Under the pieces are notes generated by a model, which saw only the letters and a list, made by a program, of their open reading frames with translations, did no database searches and was not told the origin of the DNA. This document shows positions 7,951 through 18,641 of a DNA stretch of 57,253 nucleotides, one piece after another. Positions within the stretch are counted from its first letter, which is position 1, and the number at the start of each line of letters is the position of its first letter. The position numbers and the translations under genes were made by a program. The DNA lies in assembly GCA_905182715.1 (NCBI GenBank), contig CAJJCP010000012.1:1-57253 (forward strand). The letters are read 5' to 3'. Source of the DNA: an uncultured Candidatus Poseidoniales archaeon. GTDB taxonomy: Archaea; Thermoplasmatota; Poseidoniia; Poseidoniales; Poseidoniaceae.

Positions 7951-10620
7951 ATGACGCCTCTCGACCCTTACAATGCTCGCCGCAGTCTCTCGGTTGGCGG
8001 AGAGTATTTTGCCCTTGATGGGCTTGATGAAAATGGAATCGACACGTCCTCTCTCCCCTATTCGATTCGAATATTGCTTGAAGGTGCCCTTCGAGGTAAC
8101 GACGGTTTCCTTGTTCGAGATGAAGACATTCTGAACATTGCTGGATGGACGCCAAACGGTGAACGTGGCGAAATACCGTTCCGCCCTTCACGAGTGATTC
8201 TACAAGATTTTACTGGAGTCCCTGCAGTTGTCGATTTAGCAGCACTCCGTGACGCCATGGTCGAAATGGGTGGCGATCCTGAAAAGGTCAATCCTCAAGT
8301 TCCAGTCGATTTGGTCATTGACCATTCGGTTCAAGTCGATGTCGATGGAGGTCATAGTGATGCTTTACAACTCAATCTTGACATTGAATATCATCGAAAC
8401 ATGGAACGTTATACTTTCCTCAAATGGGGCCAACAATCCTTGGACAATTTCCAAGCAGTCCCCCCTTCACGAGGTATTGTTCATCAAGTCAATTTAGAAT
8501 ATCTTGCAAGTGTGGCCCGTCAAGAAAATGGGATTTGGCTTGCAGACACATTGGTCGGAACCGACTCTCACACCACGATGATCAACGGCCTTGGTGTTCT
8601 TGGCTGGGGTGTTGGAGGAATTGAAGCTGAAGCAGTTATGCTCGGCCAACCCATCTACATGCTTGCTCCTGATGTCGTAGGTATGCGCCTCACTGGTGCT
8701 CTCAACCCCGGAGTGACAGCAACTGACATGACCTTGCGAATCGTAGAAATTCTTCGCAACCACGGCGTTGTAGGGAAGTTCGTCGAATTCTTTGGACCTG
8801 GGATGTCTGTTCTCACCTTAGCCGACCGAGCAACAATTGCCAACATGGCGCCAGAGTATGGTGCTACGTGTGGCTTTTTCCCTGTCGATGAACGTACACT
8901 CGAATATCTCCGCTTAAGCGGTCGCGAAGACGATGCAATCGCCGGAGTCGAAGCCTATGCCCGCGCTCAAGGCTTGTGGTTTTCGCCAGGCGATGCCGAA
9001 AAATCGTATACCGATACTTTGGAACTTGACCTTACGACAGTTCTGCCAGCACTTGCCGGACCAAAACGACCTCAAGACCGTGTAGACCTCACAAACATGA
9101 AGCATCATTTCAAGGAATCACTTACTACCGAACTTGGCCATCATGGGCACGGTCTTTCGACAGAGCAACTCTCGAACGGGGCGATCGTTGAACGCAATGG
9201 GGAAACTTACGATCTCAACCACGGAGATGTTGTTATCGCCGCGATTACCTCGTGTACCAATACCTCAAACCCTGGCGTCATGCTTGCTGCGGGTCTTCTT
9301 GCACGCAATGCCCGAGCACATGGTCTTGAAGTCAAACCTTGGGTCAAAACTTCACTTGCACCAGGTAGCCGAGTCGTTACCGAATACTATGAGGCATCAG
9401 GTCTTCAAGAAGATTTGAACGCTCTTGGATTCCACGTCGTTGGTTACGGTTGTACCACATGTATTGGCAACTCTGGACCTCTTCCTGAAGAGATTGAAGC
9501 AGCAATTGATGAAGCAGGCCTTATCGCAGGCTCAGTTATTTCCGGAAACCGAAATTTCGAAGGTAGAGTTCATGGTAAAGTGAAAGCGTCTTATCTTGCA
9601 AGTCCCCCTCTCGTGGTCGCTTATGCACTTGCGGGCTCTTTAGAAGTTGATTTAGCAACTGAGCCACTTGGCATCTCAAAAGACGGTACACCCGTTATGT
9701 TGAGTGATTTGTGGCCAAGTGATGAACAATTGGCTGAAGCACTGAGCGTAATCACACCGGATATGTTCCGTCAACGGTATGCGGATGCTATGAATGAGCC
9801 ACGTTGGGACAGTATTCCTTCAGAACCCAGCCCTCTCTATCCTTGGCAATCTGATTCAACCTACATTCGATTGCCGACCTTTTTCTCCGACCTTTCTCCT
9901 GAACCACAACCGATTTCAAGCATCGATGATGCTCGGGTTCTGTTGAAATTAGGGGATTCGATTACCACCGATCACATTTCACCTGCTGGAGCCTTCCCTG
10001 CTGATGGACCTGCTGGAAAATGGTTAGTGGAACGTAATGTTGAGAAAGGTGATTTCAATTCCTTTGGCAGCCGTCGAGGAAATCATGAAATCATGATGCG
10101 AGGAACATTTGCAAATGTTCGAATTCGTAACCAAATGGCACCTGGAACTGAGGGTGGATATGCTATGGATTTCAAGACAGGAGAAGTTGTTTCTGTCTAT
10201 GACGCTGCACAATCATATGCAGGTGCAAAGGTTGTTCTTGCTGGAAGTCAGTACGGCACCGGCTCTTCACGAGATTGGGCTGCTAAAGGTACGTACCTTC
10301 TTGGTGTTGAGGCAGTCATTGCTACTTCCTTCGAACGAATTCATCGCTCGAATCTTGTTGGAATGGGTGTACTCCCTCTCACATTTGCGGAAGGCGAGAC
10401 ACATGAAAATCTCGGCCTTGATGGTACAGAATCCTATTCGGTTCCTGTCGATGATGATGTCAAACCACTGCAAATGCTCACGGTGACAGCCACCCACCCA
10501 AGTGGTACAATCTCTACGTTCCAAGCCCAAGTTCGACTCGATACTCCCGTTGAGGTGGATTATTACCGAAACGGTGGTATTTTACACACGGTTCTTCGGC
10601 AACTTGCGAAACAAGATTAG
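7951..10620 (+). CDS. acnA: Aconitate hydratase, AcnA type
   Basis: This 889-residue enzyme interconverts citrate and isocitrate in the tricarboxylic acid cycle. The [4Fe-4S] ligands are C435 (SCTNTSNP), C501 and C504 ([11 protein letters not shown]). The order of domains is that of AcnA/IRP1: the first three domains with IDHSVQVD, the linker, then domain 4 with [13 protein letters not shown] and [13 protein letters not shown]. The length is close to bacterial AcnA (about 890). It follows the cyclophilin gene by 79 bp and is intact throughout. AcnA is widespread in bacteria and in some euryarchaea. It pairs functionally with korAB in the same window. Confidence 0.95.
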   Translation: MTPLDPYNARRSLSVGGEYFALDGLDENGIDTSSLPYSIRILLEGALRGNDGFLVRDEDILNIAGWTPNGERGEIPFRPSRVILQDFTGVPAVVDLAALRDAMVEMGGDPEKVNPQVPVDLVIDHSVQVDVDGGHSDALQLNLDIEYHRNMERYTFLKWGQQSLDNFQAVPPSRGIVHQVNLEYLASVARQENGIWLADTLVGTDSHTTMINGLGVLGWGVGGIEAEAVMLGQPIYMLAPDVVGMRLTGALNPGVTATDMTLRIVEILRNHGVVGKFVEFFGPGMSVLTLADRATIANMAPEYGATCGFFPVDERTLEYLRLSGREDDAIAGVEAYARAQGLWFSPGDAEKSYTDTLELDLTTVLPALAGPKRPQDRVDLTNMKHHFKESLTTELGHHGHGLSTEQLSNGAIVERNGETYDLNHGDVVIAAITSCTNTSNPGVMLAAGLLARNARAHGLEVKPWVKTSLAPGSRVVTEYYEASGLQEDLNALGFHVVGYGCTTCIGNSGPLPEEIEAAIDEAGLIAGSVISGNRNFEGRVHGKVKASYLASPPLVVAYALAGSLEVDLATEPLGISKDGTPVMLSDLWPSDEQLAEALSVITPDMFRQRYADAMNEPRWDSIPSEPSPLYPWQSDSTYIRLPTFFSDLSPEPQPISSIDDARVLLKLGDSITTDHISPAGAFPADGPAGKWLVERNVEKGDFNSFGSRRGNHEIMMRGTFANVRIRNQMAPGTEGGYAMDFKTGEVVSVYDAAQSYAGAKVVLAGSQYGTGSSRDWAAKGTYLLGVEAVIATSFERIHRSNLVGMGVLPLTFAEGETHENLGLDGTESYSVPVDDDVKPLQMLTVTATHPSGTISTFQAQVRLDTPVEVDYYRNGGILHTVLRQLAKQD

Positions 10621-10670
10621 AATGCATCCGGCGTCAACTTGATTACCTTTAGTAAAATGGAATGAGAATA

Positions 10671-11342
10671 ATGGCTGAACTCCGAGGACCAGTGCGTTAT
10701 CGTTTCCGTTCCGATGAGCATGATGTTCAGGTTCTGCTCGAGGGCGAAGCTCAATGGGTGCAGCAACGAGTTGGTGAACTCGGATTAGAAGGCGTAGGAT
10801 GGACTATGCCAATCGCAATCGGTGTTCAGGCAACCAATACGTCCGGCATTCAAGTGCCAGCCGAAGAGGAGCGGGATCCTAACAGCGATGCTCCTCTGAA
10901 CAAAAAACCAGCAGACATGGGCCCAACTCCTGACCCTTCTCGCATTCCTGTTGTTCGGCGCCCTATCGGCAAGTTGAATCTCGCTGAGGAACTCGATTCA
11001 CTCGGGCTCAAAGCACCAATCCGTCCCGACCCAATCGAACTGATGGCGACATTGGAAGAGATGGATCCCCCTCAACCTGTTCAAGGTGCGATGAGTATTG
11101 ATCCGATGGCAGAAGCATGGCTTCGAGAATTGCTCCATCTTGTCGTTCGAGAATATGGAATCACCGCACTCAAAACCGAAGACATCGAAGAAATTGCGAG
11201 TAAGCGACTTGGTGGCAGGGAAGGTACCAAACTCGAGGTTTGGCTTGAATCACTTTTCTCCGCTGGAAAACTTGTCAAAGTTCACGGTGGGGACGCAACT
11301 GGATGGGGCCCTTCTCCTCGTTGGTTAGCCGGTAAGTTTTGA
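10671..11342 (+). CDS. Hypothetical protein with possible C-terminal helix-turn-helix
   Basis: This protein of about 223 residues matches no family I recognise. The N-terminus (VRYRFRSDEHDVQVLLEGE) looks like a small beta-rich domain. A proline-rich, charged linker covers about residues 65-130. The C-terminal ~75 residues (WLRELLHLVVREYGITALK through LVKVHGGDATGWGPSPRW) are helical and have a winged-helix feel. No signal peptide or membrane segment is visible, so it is cytoplasmic. Two ATGs nine bases apart (10662 and 10671) are possible starts. It lies 41-50 bp after acnA, possibly in the same transcript. DNA binding is a guess. Confidence 0.7.
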   Translation: MAELRGPVRYRFRSDEHDVQVLLEGEAQWVQQRVGELGLEGVGWTMPIAIGVQATNTSGIQVPAEEERDPNSDAPLNKKPADMGPTPDPSRIPVVRRPIGKLNLAEELDSLGLKAPIRPDPIELMATLEEMDPPQPVQGAMSIDPMAEAWLRELLHLVVREYGITALKTEDIEEIASKRLGGREGTKLEVWLESLFSAGKLVKVHGGDATGWGPSPRWLAGKF

Positions 11343-11384
11343 AAACATCCAAGAATTCTTTCTCGAAAGGAAACTTGAAACGGT

Positions 11385-11409
11385 TCTTTTCCTTATTTTA
11401 GCCCTATTT
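11385..11409 (+). terminator. T-rich stretch, possible terminator
   Basis: About 45 bp after the stop of the preceding hypothetical gene there is a run of pyrimidines containing several T clusters (TTCTTTTCC, TTATTTTAG). Archaeal RNA polymerase commonly stops at such T-rich tracts without a strong hairpin. The rest of the 157-bp gap before the giant surface-protein gene contains only a weak TATA-like AATTAAAG near 11465. Confidence 0.3.
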
Positions 11410-11499
11410 TCGCAATACTGCAAGGCCTTTTTGGCTATCGTGCTTAAGAACTAGAAAGCAAAGCAATTAAAGTGCAACAGAGTTTGGAGAAGACTAGTG

Positions 11500-14400
11500 A
11501 TGTTGATGATTCCCAAGAACCACCACCTCAAGAGCCGCGCCCTAAGCATGTTCCTTGTCATGCTGATGTTACTTTCGACCACTGTTGCAATCGCTTCTAC
11601 TGCCAGCGCATCCATGGCTCGTTCGTATACAACTAACCGTGACCCGCATGACGTGGCAATTGGCGATTTCAACTGCGATGGTTTCAACGATTTGGCTATG
11701 GCGACTGACGGAACCCACACCATCACTATTCTTTGGAACGATGGTAACGGTGATTTCAGCGAACGCCAAGACATCTGGGTTTCAAAGAACACCAGCCGTA
11801 ACGCTGAATGGGACGAGTTTTCAAATGTTCAATTCATCGAAGTTGGCGAGTTCACTGGCGATCAAGCAACAGACATTGTCATTTACCAGCGAAACAACCC
11901 CTTCAAGACCGATGATAACGGTGCACCTGCCGGCGAACCTGGTAACGTCACCATCATTGAAAACGGTGGTTGCAATGAAAAATCCTGGAGCATAGGCGCT
12001 CGATTCACTCACTTTTATGCTTGGGACTTAGCTGTGGGCGATGCAAACCAAGATGGTAACGACGATGTTTTCGTTCTCGATTTGCTTGCTGACTTGACAA
12101 CACAACGTGTTGTCACTTACCGTGGACCAATCACGTCCAACACTCAAGGGACAATCACTTCACTTGGTTCTTCTCAACAAAACACCTACCGGAATCTGGA
12201 AGTTGGAGACTGGGGAGAAACCGAAACTGGAGGTCTTTCTGGGACTTGTACTGACGATGATATTTGGCTACAACGTGGAGAAGGACTCGATTACAGCACA
12301 GGTCAAGTGACAAACCCTGGTAATGACGACAACATGACCATCATCGAATTCAGCTGCTTAACCAACACCTATCCAGCAACCTACACGTTCAGTGCAACCA
12401 ACCCTCCACCGAACTCGAATGTCGTTAACATGAACACTCCTACATCCGAAAATTTCGATATAGGCGACATGGATGGCGATGGCGTTATTGACGTCATGGT
12501 ACTCAACGATGCTAATTTGGAGAATGTTACGTACGTGACCTCTTCTGCTGTTGGAACTTGGTCTACACCTACACTTGCATACTTCGGCCCTTACATCTCG
12601 TGGCAGGTTGCTGTTACCGATTTGAACGGTGACCAAGAACCTGATTTCATTAACCCGACAATTGCTTATCAGCAAAACACGACCGATTCTGCTGGCGGTT
12701 CAACTTCTTCATTCTTCTTGAATTTCCCAACTACGGTCCAAGTGACTCTTTCAGACGGTAATGGCGGCCATTTGAGCCCGTTGTCATATTCTGCAGGTCG
12801 TCGACCGAATGTTGTTGATGTTGGCCAACTTGCAGGTTCAAGCAATTCTGCTGAGGACTTAGTGGTCGGACATGCAAATTGGCGATTCTCTGGCTGGAGA
12901 GACAATTTCGGCTGGGAAGGACAATACGACACCATCTCTGTCATTGAAATGGACAGCAAAGATTTGTCAGTCTCTTCAATTGAAATTTCTCCTGTTGACA
13001 AATTCTACGGCGTTGTCGGCGAAGGAACTCGTGACATCAACGTCACCGTTACCAACACCGGAATGGATGTTCTCAACGGTCAACAAGCGACCCTCAACGT
13101 CGAGTTGAAGGTTGTCGACCAAGCGAACTCATCCAACACTTCCGTTTACGAAATGGATTGGGATGCCCCAGAGAATAAGGCATCCTGTAGTGGATGTACG
13201 TGGTCCTACGAAGAATATGTTGATCAATCAACATACTGGCACGAAGAAACCAATCACTCCACGGGCGCAACAGATGGAAATAATGATCCAAACGTTTCAG
13301 CGAATTACCTCAACCCAACTGATTTCATGTGGGCAGGTTACTCTGATACCAACTCCAGTGGAGACACTTGGACTGGATACGGACGAAACTGGGACGATGC
13401 AATGGTTCTCGAAGACGTCGATTTGACCGGCTCAGATCGTGCTTTCATGAGTCTCGAACTGTTCCAACATCTCGGACACGGTGTGTTGGGAAGTTTGGAT
13501 GCGAGCGGACAATACCTTGCTGGAGATGTCTGGGATGACATCGCAATGATTGAAATCGGCAGTGTTGAAACTGGCTGGTCAACTCTGTCTTGCCCTCAAA
13601 CAGCTCAACTCGCTAATGCATGTGCATCTGGTGAATCAATGTGGGGCGGATTTGACATGGACAGAATGTACAAACAATCCATCGGTGGCGCACCTGAAGG
13701 AATTTATTACTACGGAGTCTATTCATTCGGAACCTACTATGGTTGGAATAACTTCACTGAAGAAGGCATTGGCGCCTTCGACCTCAGCCCTTGGGCTGGT
13801 GAGACCGTCGATATTCGATTCCGTCTCCGAACTGGTTTTGAAGGTTCGATTTCTGATGATAATGAAAGTCTATGGACAGGCCGAGACGGATATGCAGTTG
13901 ACAACCTGAGTATTTGGAAGCAGACGACTGCTTTCGAGGCAAACCCACAGGTTCAACAGACAAGCATTAATCTCAACAACCTTGGTCCTGGGCAAGAATA
14001 TACTTCTTCGATTACAGCTGATTTGCTGAATGATACGACCTATCGTATATCCGCAACACTTTCCGGCAATTCATGGGACGAACAATCTCAAAACGATGAA
14101 ATCATTGGCTATATTACGCCATTTAATCTCTATGATCCAATGGTTGAGGACCTCGAGTACTTCAATCCTGGTGGATTGTACGCAGAAGGTGTCTTTGACA
14201 TTGAAGTTGCTACCAATAACTGGGGTAACACAGAAGTCGACTTTGACATCAAAGCAACTGTTTACTCTGCAAACCCTTCCGATATCTATTGCGGTACTCC
14301 GAGTGCCTTGTGTCAAGAAACCTTTGAAGGTGGCGCAACAGGATACCGATATGAAGAAAGCCAGAACCCTCAAGGTGCAATTTATGGCGAATCAACTTGT

Positions 14401-17400
14401 CAAGAAAAGATTTTTAACAACTATGCCTATTGGTTCGGACATCCTTGCGATACGGGTGCAAACGGGTACGGTGAGGCTTGGGCCAATGAAACACTTACAA
14501 TCCCTGATGTTGATTTGACTTCTATGAGCGGTGACTTCGTTTCACTTAACTTCGAATACTATGCAGATACATTCTATGGAATCGATTCGGATGGTTCCAG
14601 CATTGTCGATGTCAATGACTATGCTGCAATGACTCTGGATATCCTACGTGATGGTGCAACTTACAGCAGCGTTGTCATGGGACAATGGAACGATTACAAT
14701 GAAGACGGCACTTGCCAAGAAGATGAAAACGGTGATAACATCGTCAATGCTTCTGAACCAATCGACTTCGCAGAAATCGATTACATCGGTGATGATGCCT
14801 CAAGAGACGGTACAGGTGGTAACTACAACGTGTTCTTCAACACCAATGAACTTGTTAAAACGACAAGTATTGACTTGACGCACTTGTATATGCTCAACAC
14901 CTCGGATGCGAACAGTGGAAACTGGGCCTTTGAGTGCACATCTCTCGCAGGTTCAACGGTCGATATCAACTTCGAATTCCAATCAGATGACGATGGGCGA
15001 AACGGTATCAATGATGGTTTCAAGGGTGTTGCTTTCAACAACATCACGCTTCAAGAATTCACTTTCATTGAAGATAATTCCTACACCATTTCCCGTACCA
15101 ATGTCGATGCTGACCAAAGTTCAACTGACTTTGTAGCGAGCCATGAGTTCTTTGCAGGCGTCTATAAAATTGATGTTGAAACAATCTTTGACAACACAAC
15201 CGTTGGTAAATCTTGGTTCAATGATAACGAATTGTCAGTCTCGAACAACAGAGAGACTGTGATTTTCAATGTTGAATCCGTTGATATCACTCTTTATGCA
15301 CCAGACAAACTGAACTGTTTGGATGACCAAACTTTGGAATGTGTAATGCCAATTGACAGTGCTTTGAATCACAATTGGGAATTTGAGGCGGTGAATGGAG
15401 TTCTTGCAGGTGATTATGTCTTTAACATGAACATCTATGACATGACGACTGGTTCAGTAGCTCATTCCACAACTGCAGGACCGTCTATAAACTTGGACGC
15501 AAATGCTCGTTATGATGTGATTTTCACACCATGGAACGGCTGGATGGACGGGCACAAATACAACGTCAGTTTCGATGCAGAACTTGCAAACGGCAATCCG
15601 TCGGGTAACGTTCGATATTTCCATGCAACCTTTGCTGATCACATCGACGTGGCTATTCTTTCTGATTCATCAACCCGAACTTCAACAATTAAAGAAGACC
15701 TCAACATTCTCGGAATGACCTATACTCAATTCGAAATTAAAGATTGGGAGACGTACTTTTTGAGTGGTTGGTTTACTCATTACGACAAGATTATTTTGCC
15801 TTGGCAAACTGATGTTGCTGCGAAAGATGAGAATGCGAACGGCAAAGGATACTATGAAAAGTTGGGAATAAGTGCGAACCAGAACACTTTGGAAGGTTTC
15901 ATGTTTGCTGGTGGTACTGTTCAAGCCCACCTCGGCCCTCAAGGAACCCAAGTATATGGTGAGGAAACATCCCGTAGACTCCCTCTTGACTTGTTCATCA
16001 AAGAAAAGAACACTGAAGAAACTGCCATCACCTATTCGAATACCGATTTCGCAGACCCCTATCATCCATTGATGGAAAATGTAGATTTGGCAGCATTCCA
16101 AGGATTTGACGCTTCTTCAACAGTTGCTCTTGCCGTGATGGATACTAGTAAACAAAGCGTGAGTACAGTTCCAACCGTTTGTGGTGGAGACAGCGAATCG
16201 AAGAAAGATGGTACTCTCCAACGAATCATTCGACAAGATGGAACGCTTGCTGACCAGAAAAATACAATTCTCGGTGTGTGCAGTTACCAATCTGGTGGAC
16301 TCATTGTTTCAACCATGGACGTTGCAACACATTCCGAACGTGCAGACAGTACGACTTTACCTCTTCTTGGAAACATGCTCAGCTACCAAGTTACACCTTA
16401 CCCAACTGGTTTCGGTGTTCTCGGTAACGGCCTTGACTTGGAAGTCAATGGAATCATACCAGATAATGACCCAAGTACCGGTGGATATTCCGAACTCTTC
16501 ATCAAGAGCAATGCTGAATTGACGTTCTCTTTCGTAACAGGAACGACTGAAGCCCTGGAGACTGATTGGATCATCGATGGTCCAACCTCTTGGACTGGCG
16601 CAACTATGGCAAGCGGAACCGACCACATCACTGACACAACTCCAATAGCGACGTTCTGTAAGGTTGACCTTGCTTCGGCAACCGGCTGCGCTCAAGGTGA
16701 ACAATGGGACATAACCCTCATTCTTCACGATGCAGCAGGACATTCCCGTGTGATTACCGTAACCGTTGAAACCAACGATGTAAAGGCTGATTCATTCCGA
16801 CCAACTGCCGATGCAGAAATCGATATGCGTGAAGGATATGCAGAACAAGTCGAGTTCATCGGAACCAACACGATTCTTGGAAGCGAATGGGACGTTAATC
16901 GAATTATTCTCGATGACAGTGGTGCAGTAACCATCTACTTTGATGCGAGTAACTCCTCTGACGAGGACTCACTTGACGGTAGTGGAATTGAACGCTATGA
17001 ATGGAGAGTTCTTTTCGATGCTCCGTACGGTGACGATGACTTCGATATTACCGGTCATTCCTTTACCCAGACGGCTGCGAGCGACGGATTGTTTGCCTAC
17101 ACGTTCAGTAATGCAACAGTGAAGGGCGATGACCCAACTGCTCCAAGCACGCAGATTCGAATCGAACTCGTTGTTTATGATGGTGCAGATAAATATTCTG
17201 AAACCCATAAAATGTATTTCGAGATTGTACCTGCTGATTTCGGTGACGAAATTCCAGTGTTCGACTATTCACTTGCTGTCGACCAGGACTGCCCTCAAGC
17301 ACCTTGTCGAATTGAAGACGAGACCATTACCCTCATCGGTACGATCTTGGCTGGAAACGAAGGTGGAGAAGGCGACGTAACAGTTGAAATTGCTTTCTCC

Positions 17401-18198
17401 TCTGAAACTTTGAATGCTTCTGGACCTGATAAGTTCAAAGCAACAAACGCGGATGTTTATCGAAAGGCAGTCAACCTCGGTGATTCTGATACGTTCTCAC
17501 TTACTCTTTCCCTTGATGGCATCTATTCGAATACATCTCTTATCCAGACAATTTACATCAAGGTCTACGAAGGAGATGAATTCAATCAAAGGAATGCTGT
17601 CTACAAGCAGATTGACATTTCATTGCCTGCATGTCAGGGTGTTGAAGCCAATCTCGATGCTGAAGCAGCAGGCGGAGAATGGATTCTCGATGAAGACGGT
17701 AACTGTGCATGGTCTGGAGAATGGACCTTTGAAAATGGTGAATGGAAAGCCCCTCAAAGCACGACTGGAGAAGACTCCACTGAAAGTGCAATTGACGGCT
17801 TGCTTGTTCCTGCTCTGATTGGAATCGTATTGGTTGTCGTTGTTCTCTTTACGCTTCTGTTCATCCGGAAGGGTTCTGAAGACGATACCAAAGACTTCTC
17901 AGTTGGTGCCTCTGGATTCGGTGGCGTTATGGATCAAACTGAACAATACGTTCAGCAATTAATCGCTCAAGGCTACCCTGAAGAAACTGCTCGTGCCTAT
18001 GCCCAACAATATGCCGAGCAGGCAGGAGCAGCAGCCCCAGCGGCAGCAGCACCAGTTGCAGCCGCCGCAGCACCAGCGATGGATAATGCGGTTTACCAGC
18101 AATACTACCAGCAATTTGTTTCACAGGGCTATGATGCGGAAACCGCAGCAACCTATGCACAACAATATGCGTTACAGTATGCTCAAAGTCAACAGTGA
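11500..18198 (+). CDS. Giant membrane-anchored surface protein with FG-GAP-like repeats
   Basis: This is a 2,232-residue protein with ATG at 11500 preceded by GGAG. A signal peptide occupies about residues 8-40. The next ~320 residues hold FG-GAP/VCBS-like calcium-loop repeats such as AIGDFNCDGFNDLAM, AVGDANQDGNDDVFV and DIGDMDGDGVIDVMV. The long middle has beta-sandwich segments with disulfide-type cysteines and at least one CARDB/Ig-like stretch (DINVTVTNTGMDVLNG). A transmembrane helix lies at about residues 2100-2122 (LLVPALIGIVLVVVVLFTLL), followed by a cytoplasmic tail. The tail holds two copies of a ~25-residue unit separated by an Ala/Pro linker. It is likely a surface adhesin or a polymer-binding protein; the substrate is not visible. 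Confidence 0.85.
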   Translation: MLMIPKNHHLKSRALSMFLVMLMLLSTTVAIASTASASMARSYTTNRDPHDVAIGDFNCDGFNDLAMATDGTHTITILWNDGNGDFSERQDIWVSKNTSRNAEWDEFSNVQFIEVGEFTGDQATDIVIYQRNNPFKTDDNGAPAGEPGNVTIIENGGCNEKSWSIGARFTHFYAWDLAVGDANQDGNDDVFVLDLLADLTTQRVVTYRGPITSNTQGTITSLGSSQQNTYRNLEVGDWGETETGGLSGTCTDDDIWLQRGEGLDYSTGQVTNPGNDDNMTIIEFSCLTNTYPATYTFSATNPPPNSNVVNMNTPTSENFDIGDMDGDGVIDVMVLNDANLENVTYVTSSAVGTWSTPTLAYFGPYISWQVAVTDLNGDQEPDFINPTIAYQQNTTDSAGGSTSSFFLNFPTTVQVTLSDGNGGHLSPLSYSAGRRPNVVDVGQLAGSSNSAEDLVVGHANWRFSGWRDNFGWEGQYDTISVIEMDSKDLSVSSIEISPVDKFYGVVGEGTRDINVTVTNTGMDVLNGQQATLNVELKVVDQANSSNTSVYEMDWDAPENKASCSGCTWSYEEYVDQSTYWHEETNHSTGATDGNNDPNVSANYLNPTDFMWAGYSDTNSSGDTWTGYGRNWDDAMVLEDVDLTGSDRAFMSLELFQHLGHGVLGSLDASGQYLAGDVWDDIAMIEIGSVETGWSTLSCPQTAQLANACASGESMWGGFDMDRMYKQSIGGAPEGIYYYGVYSFGTYYGWNNFTEEGIGAFDLSPWAGETVDIRFRLRTGFEGSISDDNESLWTGRDGYAVDNLSIWKQTTAFEANPQVQQTSINLNNLGPGQEYTSSITADLLNDTTYRISATLSGNSWDEQSQNDEIIGYITPFNLYDPMVEDLEYFNPGGLYAEGVFDIEVATNNWGNTEVDFDIKATVYSANPSDIYCGTPSALCQETFEGGATGYRYEESQNPQGAIYGESTCQEKIFNNYAYWFGHPCDTGANGYGEAWANETLTIPDVDLTSMSGDFVSLNFEYYADTFYGIDSDGSSIVDVNDYAAMTLDILRDGATYSSVVMGQWNDYNEDGTCQEDENGDNIVNASEPIDFAEIDYIGDDASRDGTGGNYNVFFNTNELVKTTSIDLTHLYMLNTSDANSGNWAFECTSLAGSTVDINFEFQSDDDGRNGINDGFKGVAFNNITLQEFTFIEDNSYTISRTNVDADQSSTDFVASHEFFAGVYKIDVETIFDNTTVGKSWFNDNELSVSNNRETVIFNVESVDITLYAPDKLNCLDDQTLECVMPIDSALNHNWEFEAVNGVLAGDYVFNMNIYDMTTGSVAHSTTAGPSINLDANARYDVIFTPWNGWMDGHKYNVSFDAELANGNPSGNVRYFHATFADHIDVAILSDSSTRTSTIKEDLNILGMTYTQFEIKDWETYFLSGWFTHYDKIILPWQTDVAAKDENANGKGYYEKLGISANQNTLEGFMFAGGTVQAHLGPQGTQVYGEETSRRLPLDLFIKEKNTEETAITYSNTDFADPYHPLMENVDLAAFQGFDASSTVALAVMDTSKQSVSTVPTVCGGDSESKKDGTLQRIIRQDGTLADQKNTILGVCSYQSGGLIVSTMDVATHSERADSTTLPLLGNMLSYQVTPYPTGFGVLGNGLDLEVNGIIPDNDPSTGGYSELFIKSNAELTFSFVTGTTEALETDWIIDGPTSWTGATMASGTDHITDTTPIATFCKVDLASATGCAQGEQWDITLILHDAAGHSRVITVTVETNDVKADSFRPTADAEIDMREGYAEQVEFIGTNTILGSEWDVNRIILDDSGAVTIYFDASNSSDEDSLDGSGIERYEWRVLFDAPYGDDDFDITGHSFTQTAASDGLFAYTFSNATVKGDDPTAPSTQIRIELVVYDGADKYSETHKMYFEIVPADFGDEIPVFDYSLAVDQDCPQAPCRIEDETITLIGTILAGNEGGEGDVTVEIAFSSETLNASGPDKFKATNADVYRKAVNLGDSDTFSLTLSLDGIYSNTSLIQTIYIKVYEGDEFNQRNAVYKQIDISLPACQGVEANLDAEAAGGEWILDEDGNCAWSGEWTFENGEWKAPQSTTGEDSTESAIDGLLVPALIGIVLVVVVLFTLLFIRKGSEDDTKDFSVGASGFGGVMDQTEQYVQQLIAQGYPEETARAYAQQYAEQAGAAAPAAAAPVAAAAAPAMDNAVYQQYYQQFVSQGYDAETAATYAQQYALQYAQSQQ
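17944..18177 (+). repeat. Two-copy tail repeat, UBA-like half-motif
   Basis: Inside the cytoplasmic tail of the giant surface protein, QQLIAQGYPEETARAYAQQY (coding from about 17947) and QQFVSQGYDAETAATYAQQY (coding from about 18109) are clearly the same unit. They are separated by an Ala/Pro-rich linker. The pattern (hydrophobic-x-x-x-G-Y-x-x-E-x-A) resembles the first helix and loop of UBA-type folds, which is an inference from pattern only. Confidence 0.6.
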
Positions 18199-18294
18199 CA
18201 CACACGTCACCGGTTTTGGGAAAAGCAGTAAGAGTGTAAGCCATGACCCTTTCGAGAACGATACGGCTTTGTATCGGATGTAATACCTGTAACT

Positions 18295-18639
18295 ATGAAT
18301 CGATTAAACGCTCTCGCTTTTGCTCTGATTCTTTTGCTTAGTTCCTTGTCGGGTTGCATTGGTGATCTCGACGCTTCAAACGATTCAGAGAGTGATTCAG
18401 AAAATCCTTCTCAGGATGACTCAGAAAACGATTCCATTGTCGATTCTAATAATGATGCGGATAATAGTTCGGATAATACTTCGGATAATGATACAGGCAA
18501 CCAGTCCGATGCCTCCTTTGAGAGGAACTTCAATTCCACCCGGGACTCTTACCTCGAAGATTTTGAATTGTTTCTCGACCAGTCACGTGAAGAGATCATG
18601 TCTATTTTTCCAGAACCGGCCACTGTGAATGATTCCTGA
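18295..18639 (+). CDS. Small acidic lipoprotein
   Basis: This 114-residue protein starts with a hydrophobic signal ending in a lipobox, SLSG-C21. About 60 residues dominated by Asp, Ser and Asn follow, a spacer typical of halophilic or marine surface proteins. The last ~40 residues (YLEDFELFLDQSREEIMSIF) are probably helical. It has no recognised domain. The gene is convergent with the TPR protein gene and ends only 2 bp from it. It follows the giant surface-protein gene by 96 bp, so co-expression is possible. Confidence 0.7.
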   Translation: MNRLNALAFALILLLSSLSGCIGDLDASNDSESDSENPSQDDSENDSIVDSNNDADNSSDNTSDNDTGNQSDASFERNFNSTRDSYLEDFELFLDQSREEIMSIFPEPATVNDS

Positions 18640-18641
18640 AA

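Noticed and set aside
18259-18276. Hairpin CGATAC-GGCTTT-GTATCG after the giant protein gene
   Set aside because: Only six pairs, no T tract afterwards and no obvious position relative to the stop; too weak to call a terminator.
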